Of a DNA stretch of 64,000 nucleotides, positions 20,310 to 29,330 are shown in pieces. Location: positions 620,001 through 684,000 of the forward strand of contig NZ_CP162601.1 in assembly GCF_040957575.1 (NCBI RefSeq), written 5' to 3'. The notes under the pieces are model-generated. The model saw nothing but the letters and a program-made list of their open reading frames with translations. It was not told the origin of the DNA and did no database searches. The number at the start of each line of letters is the position of its first letter. Within the stretch, counting starts at the first letter, position 1. This DNA comes from Vibrio sp. HB236076. Its GTDB lineage: Bacteria; Pseudomonadota; Gammaproteobacteria; Enterobacterales; Vibrionaceae. The position numbers and the translations under genes are program-made.

Positions 20310-21185
20310 TCACTGCTTGGTTTGCGCGTTGAGCGCCTTGAGCAATTGCTTGGCTAGCTCGTCGTCGGAAAACGGGTTTTGACCGGTGATCAGTTCGCGG
20401 TCAACCACTACATGAGGTTGCCACTTTTCGGCGTAGTCCATGGCACCGCCGGCTTTTTTCATCGCATCGGCTGGGTAATAAGTCAGCGACTTGCCTCCGA
20501 GGGATTGCTCAAACACTTGCTCTTCAGGGGTAGAGAAGATGGTCATTTTATAATCTTGATAAATCCACTGCTTGGCCGCTTGTGACTCGCCATTGACCAT
20601 GGCGGTTAAGTACTCTTGTGGCTGAGCTTGGGCACTGAGTAACGCAATCGGGCCGTGGCAAATGGCCGCCGTGGGTTTCTTCGCTTGGTGGAAATGGCGC
20701 AAGATCTCACCGACTTGTGGGTTGTTGGCCAGGTCGATCAACGGGGCGTGTCCACCGGGAATAAACACCGCTTGGTACGTTTGTAAACCGCCTTGCAGCA
20801 ATTGGTCAAAAGACAGCGGGTCGCGAAGGCCGTCGAGTTGATTGACCACCTTTTCGATGCGCTGCATTTCTTGTTTTGAGCCATCAAAGTACATGGGCAA
20901 TACCGAATTTTGGTCGACGCGTGGCGCGTTGCCTTTTGGCGTCGCGATGACCAATTGGTAACCGGCTTTTAGCAAGGCATCGGCCGGGACGCCAAATTCG
21001 TTGAGGTAATAACCCGTTTGATATTGACTGCCATCGGCTAATGTCATGGCGCTTTCACTTGAAAGCAATACCAACACTTGGCCTTTTTCTGCCGCCATCT
21101 CGGTATTTTCTGAAGCAAAAACACTGGTACTGTGACTGACAAAAAGGGCACTGATCAAAAGAGCGTTTACAGGAAGGCGATGCAT
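20310..21185 (-). CDS. exported DJ-1/PfpI-family protein
   Basis: A 291-residue DJ-1/PfpI superfamily protein of the Hsp31-like type. It starts with a probable signal peptide (MHRLPVNALLISALFVSHSTSVFA), unusual as most homologues are cytoplasmic. The nucleophile-elbow Cys lies in AAICHGPIALL (~C176) and an upstream FIPGGHAPLIDL gives the conserved GGH. Homologues include glyoxalase III and chaperone/amidase enzymes; which activity applies is not shown. Divergent from the LysR gene at 21289. Confidence 0.86.
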   Translation of the reverse strand: MHRLPVNALLISALFVSHSTSVFASENTEMAAEKGQVLVLLSSESAMTLADGSQYQTGYYLNEFGVPADALLKAGYQLVIATPKGNAPRVDQNSVLPMYFDGSKQEMQRIEKVVNQLDGLRDPLSFDQLLQGGLQTYQAVFIPGGHAPLIDLANNPQVGEILRHFHQAKKPTAAICHGPIALLSAQAQPQEYLTAMVNGESQAAKQWIYQDYKMTIFSTPEEQVFEQSLGGKSLTYYPADAMKKAGGAMDYAEKWQPHVVVDRELITGQNPFSDDELAKQLLKALNAQTKQ

Positions 21186-21267
21186 GAATACTGTCCTATC
21201 AATAAAAGATGCCGCCAGCTTAAACGAGATTTACAATCAGTAGAATTCAATTAATATTGTAGTAACC

Positions 21268-21281
21268 ATCAGAAAACTGAT
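21268..21281. promoter_or_regulatory. candidate LysR operator
   Basis: Perfect inverted repeat ATCAG-AAAA-CTGAT, 7 bases before the LysR gene ATG and within the 103-base divergent region to the DJ-1/PfpI gene. Position fits autoregulation; assignment is inference. Confidence 0.45.
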
Positions 21282-21288
21282 AGCAAAT

Positions 21289-22185
21289 ATGGCTTATTTT
21301 ATTCAACTGCGCACCTTTGTCGAAGTGTATCGCTGCGGCAATATTTCTAAAGCCGCCGAGCACCTCGGCTTATCTCAACCGGCGGCGACCGCTCACATTC
21401 AAACCATGGAATCAGTGGTAGGCAAGCCCTTGTTTACCCGTCGTCATCGCGGGGTCGACCCAACCGATGCCGCCCACGATTTGGCGCACCAAGTGGCTGG
21501 TCACATGGATGCGATTGAACAAAAGGTGGCGTCGATGCGGGCGCACTCGACGCAGATCAGTGGCGTGATCACCTTGGCAGGGCCGCCTGAGTACATCAGC
21601 TATGTGGCTTCAGCCCAATTGGCCAATTTGCTGCAGTCGGGCCAGCTTGATATTGCAATTTTGCCGGGCAACCGCGAACAAATATACCGCGCTTTATCGC
21701 AAGGCAGTGCCGATTTGGCGATCACCGCCTCTTTACCTGAGGCGAGCTTGTACGATTACGCTTTACTCGATAGTGAAGAGCTGATGTTGGTGGCGCACCC
21801 GTTACTGGCTCAACAAATGCCTCAAGAGGCGGTGACCGCTGCGGCGCTGAATGCGTTACCTTTGATCAGTTACGATGGTGAGTTGCCGCTCATCCGCGAG
21901 TACTTTGAGTTTGCCTTTGGCCAAAAGTGCACCTCACGGCTGATTGCTCGATGTCCGGATATTCGCGCCATTGCCGGTATGGTTCACACTGGAGTGGGGT
22001 ACTCGGTGCTGCCCGATTATTTGTGTCGTGAGGCCATTGAGTCTGGACGGCTAGTCAGCCTAGGGCCAACCGGTCCGAAGAATGCTTTGTATCTGGCGTG
22101 GCGAAAAGGAGCGTTGGCACAGCCGCGGATTAACTTTGCCAAAGAGGTTTTGTTGGCTTTTTCCAAGCTCAATCGCCAGGGTTAA
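21289..22185 (+). CDS. LysR-family transcriptional regulator
   Basis: A 298-residue LTTR. The winged helix-turn-helix is at ~5-60 (CGNISKAAEHLGLSQPAATAHIQTME) and the periplasmic-binding-like effector domain at ~90-295. It is transcribed divergently from the DJ-1/PfpI-SDR pair, the classical LysR arrangement, so those genes are the likely targets. Effector unknown. Confidence 0.9.
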   Translation: MAYFIQLRTFVEVYRCGNISKAAEHLGLSQPAATAHIQTMESVVGKPLFTRRHRGVDPTDAAHDLAHQVAGHMDAIEQKVASMRAHSTQISGVITLAGPPEYISYVASAQLANLLQSGQLDIAILPGNREQIYRALSQGSADLAITASLPEASLYDYALLDSEELMLVAHPLLAQQMPQEAVTAAALNALPLISYDGELPLIREYFEFAFGQKCTSRLIARCPDIRAIAGMVHTGVGYSVLPDYLCREAIESGRLVSLGPTGPKNALYLAWRKGALAQPRINFAKEVLLAFSKLNRQG

Positions 22186-22577
22186 TCGACACGGTTAATG
22201 GCTTTAACATCGTCAAATCATGGGCTACCTCGTGTTATCAGAGTCGCTGACAGGGCCGGTATTGACTGGCTGAATGGTTGCTCTCTTTGTTTCATTTGTG
22301 TTTTAAAAAGACCCTAAAATGATAACCTCAATCAATAATTGTTCTAAAAAAGATAAATTACTTGGATTTATATTTTTTTATAAAAACCTCAAGTTGATGA
22401 TATTAAAGTGATTTTTGTGTTTTGGTCTAAAAAGAGCTGATTTAATATCAAGTTTGATACTAATCACCAGCTAAATGAATCATAGTGAGGTCAACATTAG
22501 TTAAGCGAACTATCTTTGGGCCTGGCATTGCGTATACAAATACAACACGGCCTACATCACGATGAGGAAAACGAGAC
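22186..22577. promoter_or_regulatory. A+T-rich region upstream of leuO
   Basis: A 392-base non-coding stretch, strongly A+T-rich between ~22300 and 22500. It has the composition expected of an H-NS/LeuO-controlled promoter region. No terminator, repeat or small gene was recognised in it. The leuO ribosome-binding site (GATGAGGAAAACGAG) is at its right end. Confidence 0.5.
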
Positions 22578-23537
22578 ATGTTAGATAAAAAAGAAGCGAT
22601 CAATTCTGTTGCTAGCTATCGCCACAATGAAAGCACATTGCGCGGTGTCGATTTAAACTTGCTGACCGTCTTTGACGCTGTTATGCAAGAGCAAAACATT
22701 ACCCGTGCCGCTCACAATTTGGGGATGTCTCAGCCGGCGGTGAGCAATGCCGTGGCGCGTCTCAAAGTCATGTTTAATGATGAATTGTTTATGCGTCAAG
22801 GGCGCGGCATTTCACCGACCCAACGCGCTCGTCAACTGTTTGGCCCTGTTCGTCAGGCGTTGCAGTTAATCCGCAACGAATTGCCGGCGATGTCTTTCCA
22901 ACCAGAAAGCTCTACTCGCATGTTTAAAGTGTCGATTTGCAGCCCAAGTGATATGCGTTTTGCGCCGACGGTGATGAATGATATTCACCAACAGGCACCG
23001 CATGTTCAGTTGCATCTCGATGCGGAATTCGATGACAACTTGTCTCAGCGTTTGCGTTTCCAAGACATCGATTTTGTTATCGACTACGCGCGCTTTGAAG
23101 AAAGTGGTTTTTGCAGCACCGAAGTGTTTCGCGATGAATTGGTGGTGGTGACGTCGAAAAACCATCCGCGTATCAAGGGTGAGATCACCCCAGAGCAACT
23201 GCTCAATGAAAGCTTGGCCAAGCTGTCTAAAGCGCACGGCCAGCGTTGTTTCTCTGAGCAAGCCTACCGAGACATACCCACCAGCGCTTCTTATGAAGGC
23301 AGCAGTTTGAGCAACTTATTGTACGTTGTTGCCCAGTCTGATCTCGTCACGGTTGCCCCGCGTTGGATGGCGGAAAATGCCTCTAACAGTGACCAATTGC
23401 AAATCTTGACCTTCCCGTTCGAACAAAAAGAAATTTGCGGTTACTTGAGCTGGCATCAATCGAGTGAAAAAGACAAAGGCCACGTGTGGCTTCGCGATCA
23501 GTTGATGGCTTCTTGCGGTAAAGTGGTCGCCAAATAA
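22578..23537 (+). CDS. leuO: LysR-family regulator LeuO
   Basis: A 319-residue LTTR recognised as LeuO by its N-terminus (LRGVDLNLLTVFDAVMQEQNITRAAHNLGMSQPAVSNAVARL split across residues 21-62) and length (E. coli LeuO 314 aa). LeuO is a global regulator that counteracts H-NS silencing; in Vibrio it is part of the ToxR network and responds to cyclic dipeptides. It lies between the leu operon and ilvIH, its conserved location. The plus-strand order leuO-acyl-CoA ligase-ilvIH is kept. Confidence 0.93.
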   Translation: MLDKKEAINSVASYRHNESTLRGVDLNLLTVFDAVMQEQNITRAAHNLGMSQPAVSNAVARLKVMFNDELFMRQGRGISPTQRARQLFGPVRQALQLIRNELPAMSFQPESSTRMFKVSICSPSDMRFAPTVMNDIHQQAPHVQLHLDAEFDDNLSQRLRFQDIDFVIDYARFEESGFCSTEVFRDELVVVTSKNHPRIKGEITPEQLLNESLAKLSKAHGQRCFSEQAYRDIPTSASYEGSSLSNLLYVVAQSDLVTVAPRWMAENASNSDQLQILTFPFEQKEICGYLSWHQSSEKDKGHVWLRDQLMASCGKVVAK

Positions 23538-23744
23538 CCTCGTGCCTCGATGGGAAAAGCGTTGCTGATCGGCAGCGCTTTTTGTCATTAATTTGAGTTT
23601 TAGCAATAAATAACCTCTTAATACCAATAAACTGCGCATTTTTGTCAACAAACGTTGACTAAGACTTGTCTTTTGCATGGCGATGGATAGAATTTCATCA
23701 TTTTAGATAGCTAACACTTGTAAGCTGAACTGACGAGCCCTTGT

Positions 23745-25529
23745 ATGACACAGCCTTCTTTCCATCTTGTTACTCATTTACGAACCCAATTTGATGCTCT
23801 TGCCGATCAGACGGCCATGCGTTTTGAGCAACAAGGGCAATGGCAATCTCTCACCTGGCGCCAGTTTGGCCAGCAGAGTGATGCGGTGGCCAAGGCCTTG
23901 CTGCATATGGGAATGGGGGTACAACAAACCGGGGCTATCTTTGCTGACAATAGCCCGCGTTGGACATTTGCCGATGTTGGTTTGCTGCAAATTCGCGCCA
24001 TCAGTACGCCGATTTACGCCACCAGTACGCTTGAGCAAGTGTGTCATATTTTAGGTGATATTAAAGCGCAGGTGGTGTTCGTTGGCTCGCAGCAACAGTT
24101 GGAGATCGCGCTGGCAGCACGTGCAGCCGTGGCGCATATTTGTCCTTGGATCATTACCTTAGACGATAGCATTGCGTTGCCCGACCAAGGCAAATTACTC
24201 GCTTGGCGAGACTTTATCGCCATGGCGGACAAAACGCCGGACTCAGAATTGATTCAGCGGGTCGAAAGCCTTGAGCAACAAGATCTCTTTACCTTGATAT
24301 ACACCTCTGGCACCACGGGCAATCCCAAAGGGGTAATGTTGGATCACGCGAACCTCGGCGCGCAATTGTTAGCACACGACCAAAGACTCGATGTCGGCCA
24401 AAAGGATGTCTCTTTGTGTTTTTTACCCTTGGCACATATTTTTGAGCGCGCTTGGAGCTACTACGTGTTGTACCGCGGTGCTTGTAATGCCTATCTTGCC
24501 AACCCTGCCGAGGTGCAAGCGGCGTTAGGACAAGTACGGCCCACCTTGATGTGTGCGGTGCCAAGATTTTATGAAAAAGTCTACCAAGGCATTCGCGAAA
24601 AAGCCGCCAAAGCGCCGTTTTACCGCCGAGCGCTGCTGACTTGGGCGGAGTCTTTAGGCAAAAAAGCACTAGAAAACCCACAATTAACCGATTCGCTGCG
24701 TTATCGCTTAGCCGATAAACTGGTGTATTCACGTGTGCGTGATGCGCTCGGTGGTCGCATTCGAATGATGCCTTGTGGCGGCGCTAAGTTGGACGCCAAC
24801 ATTGGCCGCTTTTTTCACGCCATGGGCATTAATGTCAAACTCGGTTACGGCATGACAGAAACCACGGCTACGGTGACCTGCTGGGCCGACACCGGTATCG
24901 AAATGGAGTCCGTTGGCGAGCCGATGCCCAATACGGAGATCAAGATTGGCGCCAATAATGAGATTTTAGTGCGCGGGCCTATGGTGATGCGAGGCTACTT
25001 TGGGTTAGAGCAAGCCACAACCGACAGCTTTGATGAACACGGGTTTCTCAAAACAGGTGACGCGGGCCATCTCGACGAGCGAGGTCGTTTACACATCACT
25101 GACCGCATCAAAGAGCTAATGAAAACCTCCGGCGGGAAATACATTGCGCCGCAGCGAGTCGAAGGAGTGGTTGGCCAAGATAAGTTCATTGAGCAAGTGG
25201 CGATTGTGGCGGACATGCGCCATTTTGTGTCGGCCTTGATCGTACCTTGTTTTGAGGCATTAGAGCAGTTTGCCAAAGAGCGCAGTATTGCCTTTAGCGA
25301 CCGTGACGCTTTGCTTAAGCACCGAGAGATACAAGCGCTGTTCGATGAGCGTTTGCAGTCTATCCAGCAGGAGTTGGCCAACTTTGAAAAAATTAAGCGC
25401 TTTACCTTGTTGCCGGTCGCGTTTTCGATTGAATCTGGTGAGATCACCCCAACGCTCAAACTGCGCCGCAAGGTGATCACCGAGAAATACGCTGGCCTTA
25501 TCGATCGCATGTATCAAACGGCCTCGTAA
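23745..25529 (+). CDS. long-chain acyl-CoA synthetase (AMP-forming)
   Basis: A 594-residue ANL-superfamily ligase. The AMP-binding P-loop is TLIYTSGTTGNPKGVM near residue 185, followed by GYGMTETTATVT (~368), and the hinge TGDAGHLDERGRLHITDRIKELMKTSGGKYIAPQRVE (split here) holding the adenylate-binding Asp and the conserved Lys region. It is of the long-chain FadD15-like type and matches the gene found between leuO and ilvI in V. cholerae. Activates fatty acids with ATP and CoA. A second ribosome-binding site is not obvious; the ATG at 23745 is the first in frame. Confidence 0.92.
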   Translation: MTQPSFHLVTHLRTQFDALADQTAMRFEQQGQWQSLTWRQFGQQSDAVAKALLHMGMGVQQTGAIFADNSPRWTFADVGLLQIRAISTPIYATSTLEQVCHILGDIKAQVVFVGSQQQLEIALAARAAVAHICPWIITLDDSIALPDQGKLLAWRDFIAMADKTPDSELIQRVESLEQQDLFTLIYTSGTTGNPKGVMLDHANLGAQLLAHDQRLDVGQKDVSLCFLPLAHIFERAWSYYVLYRGACNAYLANPAEVQAALGQVRPTLMCAVPRFYEKVYQGIREKAAKAPFYRRALLTWAESLGKKALENPQLTDSLRYRLADKLVYSRVRDALGGRIRMMPCGGAKLDANIGRFFHAMGINVKLGYGMTETTATVTCWADTGIEMESVGEPMPNTEIKIGANNEILVRGPMVMRGYFGLEQATTDSFDEHGFLKTGDAGHLDERGRLHITDRIKELMKTSGGKYIAPQRVEGVVGQDKFIEQVAIVADMRHFVSALIVPCFEALEQFAKERSIAFSDRDALLKHREIQALFDERLQSIQQELANFEKIKRFTLLPVAFSIESGEITPTLKLRRKVITEKYAGLIDRMYQTAS

Positions 25530-26366
25530 TTAACGAAGTCCCCCAACCGTTATCCCCTTGGGTGTCGTGCGCGTTTATGTCATCGTTAAGAGATCACGAA
25601 GCGCACGTCACCAATAGCGTTATTAACGCAGTGTCACTCACAAAGCCTCACCGATCATAAAGCGCCGTCACATCATCATGGTCAGGCGCTATCACACCGA
25701 CGTCCCGCCCCTTTTAAACTTGCTGTCGTGACTGGGCCAAGTTTGTACAACAAGCGCAGCGGTTGGCCTTTTGGGCTGTCTAGGCTGGCCTGATGAGCAT
25801 CGCGCTGTGCGTTGTCCGTCGGGGTTAATGGGACAAATTTTGCTAAGCGGTTATTTTGCGCACAAGGTCAATGGCAAGCCTAAGTCTCGATACTGGCCTT
25901 GTGCCGCCGGGCTTATCAGGGGGAGAGGGGAATAAAGGGTGCGCGTTTTTTACACTGCGCGATAAGATTGTTTGCGCTTTGTTTTGAATTTGTGCCATTG
26001 GTTTGAAAAGCCATTCTTTTATGGATTATTTATTGGCTCAAGAACAAAGTTAATGTCTAATGTGCTGTTTTTTTCACCCTCTGTTTGGGGCTATCTTTTG
26101 CGTCTCATTTATTGATGATGACAATATATTATGCTGTAAAAGTGACGTAAGCGACGTTTTTGGATGGTTGATTACGGCATGACTCTCGATGTTTTCTTTT
26201 ATTTTATTTCATTTTTTTTATTACCTTGGTTTTTAATTTCATTGATCTGTCGATAGTTTGGGTTATAACCCTTAATTTTCTATCTTTGTTGGTGGATAAT
26301 TTTATATGTGCTCTAGCGCACATTGGCGTATTGGTCACGCGCAGAGTAAAGTAAGGGCGTCATCGG
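25530..26366. other. long intergenic region upstream of ilvI
   Basis: An unusually long gap (971 bases to the ilvI start). The left 400 bases have chromosomal composition and no convincing gene; the right part (25980-26300) is A+T-rich and suited to Lrp/H-NS-type control. A 25-codon frame at 26179-26256 (MTLDVFFYFISFFLLPWFLI…) is rich in Phe, Leu and Ile and could be a leader peptide, but T-rich DNA gives such residues by chance. No riboswitch of a known class was recognised. Confidence 0.45.
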
Positions 26367-26426
26367 CTCAGATTATGATCTGAGTTGAGCATAGCCCGAA
26401 AAGCTGAGGTTTTTCGAGTTAGGCTA
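26367..26426 (+). promoter_or_regulatory. structured 5' leader of ilvIH
   Basis: Two adjacent hairpins 75-130 bases before the ilvI ATG. Hairpin 1: CTCAGAT-TATG-ATCTGAG (26367-26384), extendable by GCTCA/TGAGC. Hairpin 2: TAGCC + CGAAAA … TTTTCG + GGCTA (26392-26426) with a bulge. Neither has a terminal T-tract, so this is not a plain attenuator. The role is unknown. Confidence 0.5.
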
Positions 26427-26500
26427 CGAATAAGACCTAAACTATGTAAAATCAGACTTTTATTACTTACCTGTGATCCAAGCTCTGATAAGGAGAAAAT

Positions 26501-28222
26501 ATGGAAATGTTGTCCGGCGCAGAGATGATCGTCCAATCTCTGATCGAAGAAGGCGTAGAGCAAATCTTTGGCTACCCTGGGGGCTCAGTGCTCGATATTT
26601 ACGACGCATTGCACGCCAAAGACGATCAAATTAAACACGTTTTAGTTCGACACGAACAAGCCGCGACCCACATGGCCGATGGTTATGCTCGCTCAACCGG
26701 TAAACCCGGTGTGGTGTTGGTCTGTTCTGGACCGGGGGCAACCAATACGGTGACGGGGATTGCGACCGCCTACATGGACTCGATACCCATGGTGGTGATT
26801 GCCGGGAACGTACCGACCAACTTGATCGGTAATGACGCGTTCCAAGAGTGTGACATCATTGGTGTGTCACGCCCAATCGTCAAACACAGTTTTATGGCGC
26901 AAAAAGCCGAAGACATTCCAGAGATCATCAAAAAAGCCTTCTACATTGCTTCGACTGGCCGCCCTGGCCCGGTGGTGATTGATGTGCCAAAAGATGTGAT
27001 GAATCCGCAGTTAAAATTCCCTTATCAGTATCCAGAGTCGGTGTCGATGCGTTCATACAACCCGACCACCTCTGGCCATAAAGGTCAGATCAAAAAAGCG
27101 TTAAAAGCCTTGGTCGCAGCGAAAAAGCCGGTACTTTACGTCGGCGGTGGCGCGGTGATTTCAGAAGCCGATCGCCAAGTGACCATGTTGGCTGAAAAGC
27201 TCAATCTTCCGGTGGTCAGTACCTTGATGGGGCTCGGCGCCTTTGCCGGCAGCCATGCCAACTCGTTGGGGATGCTGGGGATGCACGGTACGTACGAAGC
27301 CAATATGGCCATGCACAATGCCGATTTGATCTTTGGTGTTGGCGTTCGTTTTGACGATCGCACCACCAACAATTTAGAAAAATACTGCCCTAATGCCAAA
27401 GTCATGCACATTGACATCGACCCGTCGTCGATTTCAAAAAATGTCAAAGTGGACTTGCCGATCGTCGGCTCGGCAGACAAGGTGCTCGACGCCATGCTCA
27501 AGTTGTTGGTTGAGCAAGAAGCCGGCACCGAGTTGCAAAACCTCGACCCTTGGTGGCAGTCGATTCAGTCTTGGCGTGAACGCCAGTGTCTTGCTTATGA
27601 GACCGATCCCGAGCGTATCAAGCCGCAACAAGTGATTGAAACCTTGCACCGTCTGACCAATGGCGATGCGTATGTGGCCTCTGATGTCGGTCAGCATCAG
27701 ATGTTTGCCGCCTTGTATTATCCGTTTAACAAGCCGCGTCGTTGGATTAACTCAGGCGGTTTGGGCACCATGGGCTTTGGTCTGCCCGCGGGGATGGGCG
27801 TGAAGTTTGCCCACCCTGATGAAGAGGTGTTAGTGGTGACTGGCGATGGCAGTATTCAGATGAATATTCAAGAGCTCTCGACCGCGTTGCAATATGATAT
27901 TCCAGTTAAAATCATTAACCTTAACAACCGTTTCTTGGGCATGGTCAAACAGTGGCAAGACATTATCTACCAAGGTCGTCACTCGAACTCTTACATGAGC
28001 TCTGTGCCTGATTTTGCTGCCATTGCCGAAGCTTATGGCCATGTTGGCATCCGCATTCAATCGCCTGCAGAGTTGGAATCGGGCTTGCAAAAAGCTTTAG
28101 ATATGAAAGATCGTCTGGTGTTTGTCGATATCAACGTCGATGAGACCGAGCACGTCTACCCGATGCAGATCAAAGGCGAGGGCATGGATAAAATGTGGTT
28201 AAGCAAGACGGAGAGAACCTAA
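26501..28222 (+). CDS. ilvI: acetolactate synthase III, large subunit
   Basis: A 573-residue thiamine diphosphate enzyme for the first common step of valine, leucine and isoleucine synthesis. N-terminal PYR domain with [16 protein letters not shown] and the catalytic Glu in [18 protein letters not shown]; middle FAD-binding domain; C-terminal PP domain with [14 protein letters not shown] and the ThDP motif GDGSIQMN…[12 protein letters not shown]. Preceded by AAGGAG, 7 bases upstream of the ATG. Regulated with ilvH, whose start is 2 bases after its stop. Confidence 0.97.
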   Translation: MEMLSGAEMIVQSLIEEGVEQIFGYPGGSVLDIYDALHAKDDQIKHVLVRHEQAATHMADGYARSTGKPGVVLVCSGPGATNTVTGIATAYMDSIPMVVIAGNVPTNLIGNDAFQECDIIGVSRPIVKHSFMAQKAEDIPEIIKKAFYIASTGRPGPVVIDVPKDVMNPQLKFPYQYPESVSMRSYNPTTSGHKGQIKKALKALVAAKKPVLYVGGGAVISEADRQVTMLAEKLNLPVVSTLMGLGAFAGSHANSLGMLGMHGTYEANMAMHNADLIFGVGVRFDDRTTNNLEKYCPNAKVMHIDIDPSSISKNVKVDLPIVGSADKVLDAMLKLLVEQEAGTELQNLDPWWQSIQSWRERQCLAYETDPERIKPQQVIETLHRLTNGDAYVASDVGQHQMFAALYYPFNKPRRWINSGGLGTMGFGLPAGMGVKFAHPDEEVLVVTGDGSIQMNIQELSTALQYDIPVKIINLNNRFLGMVKQWQDIIYQGRHSNSYMSSVPDFAAIAEAYGHVGIRIQSPAELESGLQKALDMKDRLVFVDINVDETEHVYPMQIKGEGMDKMWLSKTERT

Positions 28223-28224
28223 TT

Positions 28225-28719
28225 ATGAGACACATTATTTCAGTACTACTTGAAAACCAACCGGGTTCTTTATCGCGAGTGGTGGGCTTGTTTTCACAGC
28301 GTGGGTACAACATCGAATCTTTGACCGTATCGCCAACCGATGATGAAACCCTGTCGCGGCTAAATATCACTACAGAAACAGACCGCATGCAGTTTGAGCA
28401 AATTCTCAAGCAACTGCACAAGCTGATCGATGTGCTTAAGGTACAAGAAGTCTCCGAGACCGATCACCTAGAGCGCGAGTTGTTGTTAGTGAAGATCAAA
28501 GCCGATGGGTTTGCGCGCGAAGAAGTCAAACGCACCGCGGATATCTTTCGCGGCCAAATTGTCGATGTCACCCCATCTCAGTACACGGTGCAGTTGACCG
28601 GCCCTGGCGACAAACTCGACGCCTTTATTCGCGCCATTTCTGAAGTAACAGAAGTGATTGAAGTGGCTCGCTCTGGTGTCGTTGGTATGGCGCGCGGTGA
28701 GCGTTCACTGCGAGCCTAA
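28225..28719 (+). CDS. ilvH: acetolactate synthase III, regulatory subunit
   Basis: A 164-residue regulatory subunit that gives IlvI full activity and valine feedback inhibition. N-terminal ACT domain MRHIISVLLENQPGSLSRVV … GLFSQRGYNIESL with the valine-binding Gly/Asn region, and a C-terminal ALS_ss_C domain. The ATG at 28225 fits the E. coli IlvH N-terminus (MRRILSVLLENESGALSRV); an earlier in-frame start at 28195 lies within ilvI. Length matches (163 aa in E. coli). Confidence 0.97.
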   Translation: MRHIISVLLENQPGSLSRVVGLFSQRGYNIESLTVSPTDDETLSRLNITTETDRMQFEQILKQLHKLIDVLKVQEVSETDHLERELLLVKIKADGFAREEVKRTADIFRGQIVDVTPSQYTVQLTGPGDKLDAFIRAISEVTEVIEVARSGVVGMARGERSLRA

Positions 28720-28750
28720 TCCCATTACTCGACAATTTTATCTCTCTATA

Positions 28751-28778
28751 AGCCATCGCCGTTGCGATGGCTTTTTTT
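28751..28778 (+). terminator. ilvIH terminator
   Basis: Nine-base-pair perfect stem AGCCATCGC / GCGATGGCT (28751-28759, 28764-28772), 4-nt loop, and seven T. It begins 32 bases after the ilvH stop. Confidence 0.93.
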
Positions 28779-28957
28779 ATCGATTTTTTTTGAAGCACGT
28801 CAAAATATGAAATTGAAGCTTTGCCAATAACTTGTGATCTTGCCTTCAGTTTTTACGCATTACGACTAAGGTCTAATAGCCAAAATGATATTGCACTGAA
28901 CTGGTTAAAATGTATACTGATGTCATCATTGATAGAAGTGTTATTGAGGAGGTCGGT

Positions 28958-29095
28958 GTGCTTTCACCATCGCGTTTATTAGTTCGTTTGACGATTGTCA
29001 GTTTGATTGTGCTCGGTTTTCAGTTCAGTGCGCTGTATTTTTTACCCATGATCTTGCTGCTCAATACCCATCATCGTGAGTTCTTTGGCTGGTAA
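28958..29095 (+). CDS. small single-pass membrane protein, unknown
   Basis: A 45-residue frame beginning MLSPSRLLVRLTIVSLIVLG with one strongly hydrophobic helix (~8-32) and a short C-terminus ending HREFFGW. The GTG at 28958 is chosen because a perfect AGGAGG stands 5 bases before it; an ATG in frame at 28910 has no such signal. No family is recognised. It stands alone between the ilvIH terminator and the convergent pykF gene. Confidence 0.55.
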   Translation: MLSPSRLLVRLTIVSLIVLGFQFSALYFLPMILLLNTHHREFFGW

Positions 29096-29281
29096 GTCTA
29101 ACATACACTGATCCCTGTGGTGAGCGCCGCTTAGTTTGTTACTCGAGTTCGAGGTTATCGACGTCTTTTTTATATCCTTTTTCCGGCGATGATTTTTCTC
29201 TTAAAGAAACCAGCCCGCGTTCCAGCAATATCAGCCTTACAACAAGAGCAGCGTCCTAGTAATATCAAGGTTCTAACCATA

Positions 29282-29311
29282 AAAAACGAGGCCACTTGGG
29301 CCTCGTTTTTG
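29282..29311 (-). terminator. pykF terminator
   Basis: Stem ACGAGGCC / GGCCTCGT (29286-29293, 29298-29305) with A-run on one side and T-run on the other, 20 bases after the pykF stop; it can also end plus-strand transcripts from the small membrane-protein gene. Confidence 0.88.
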
Positions 29312-29330
29312 CGTCTCGATAACGATGTGA

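Noticed and set aside
24289..24732. 147-codon minus-strand frame inside the acyl-CoA ligase gene
   Set aside because: Shadow of a well-supported gene, with no independent ribosome-binding site or recognisable motif.
26179..26256. Calling the Phe/Leu-rich mini-frame an ilv leader peptide gene
   Set aside because: T-rich DNA gives these residues by chance, the ribosome-binding site is weak and no attenuator terminator follows; kept only as a finding.
26360..26563. Minus-strand frame across the ilvI start
   Set aside because: Overlaps the hairpin leader and the ilvI 5' end; composition arises from structured leader DNA.
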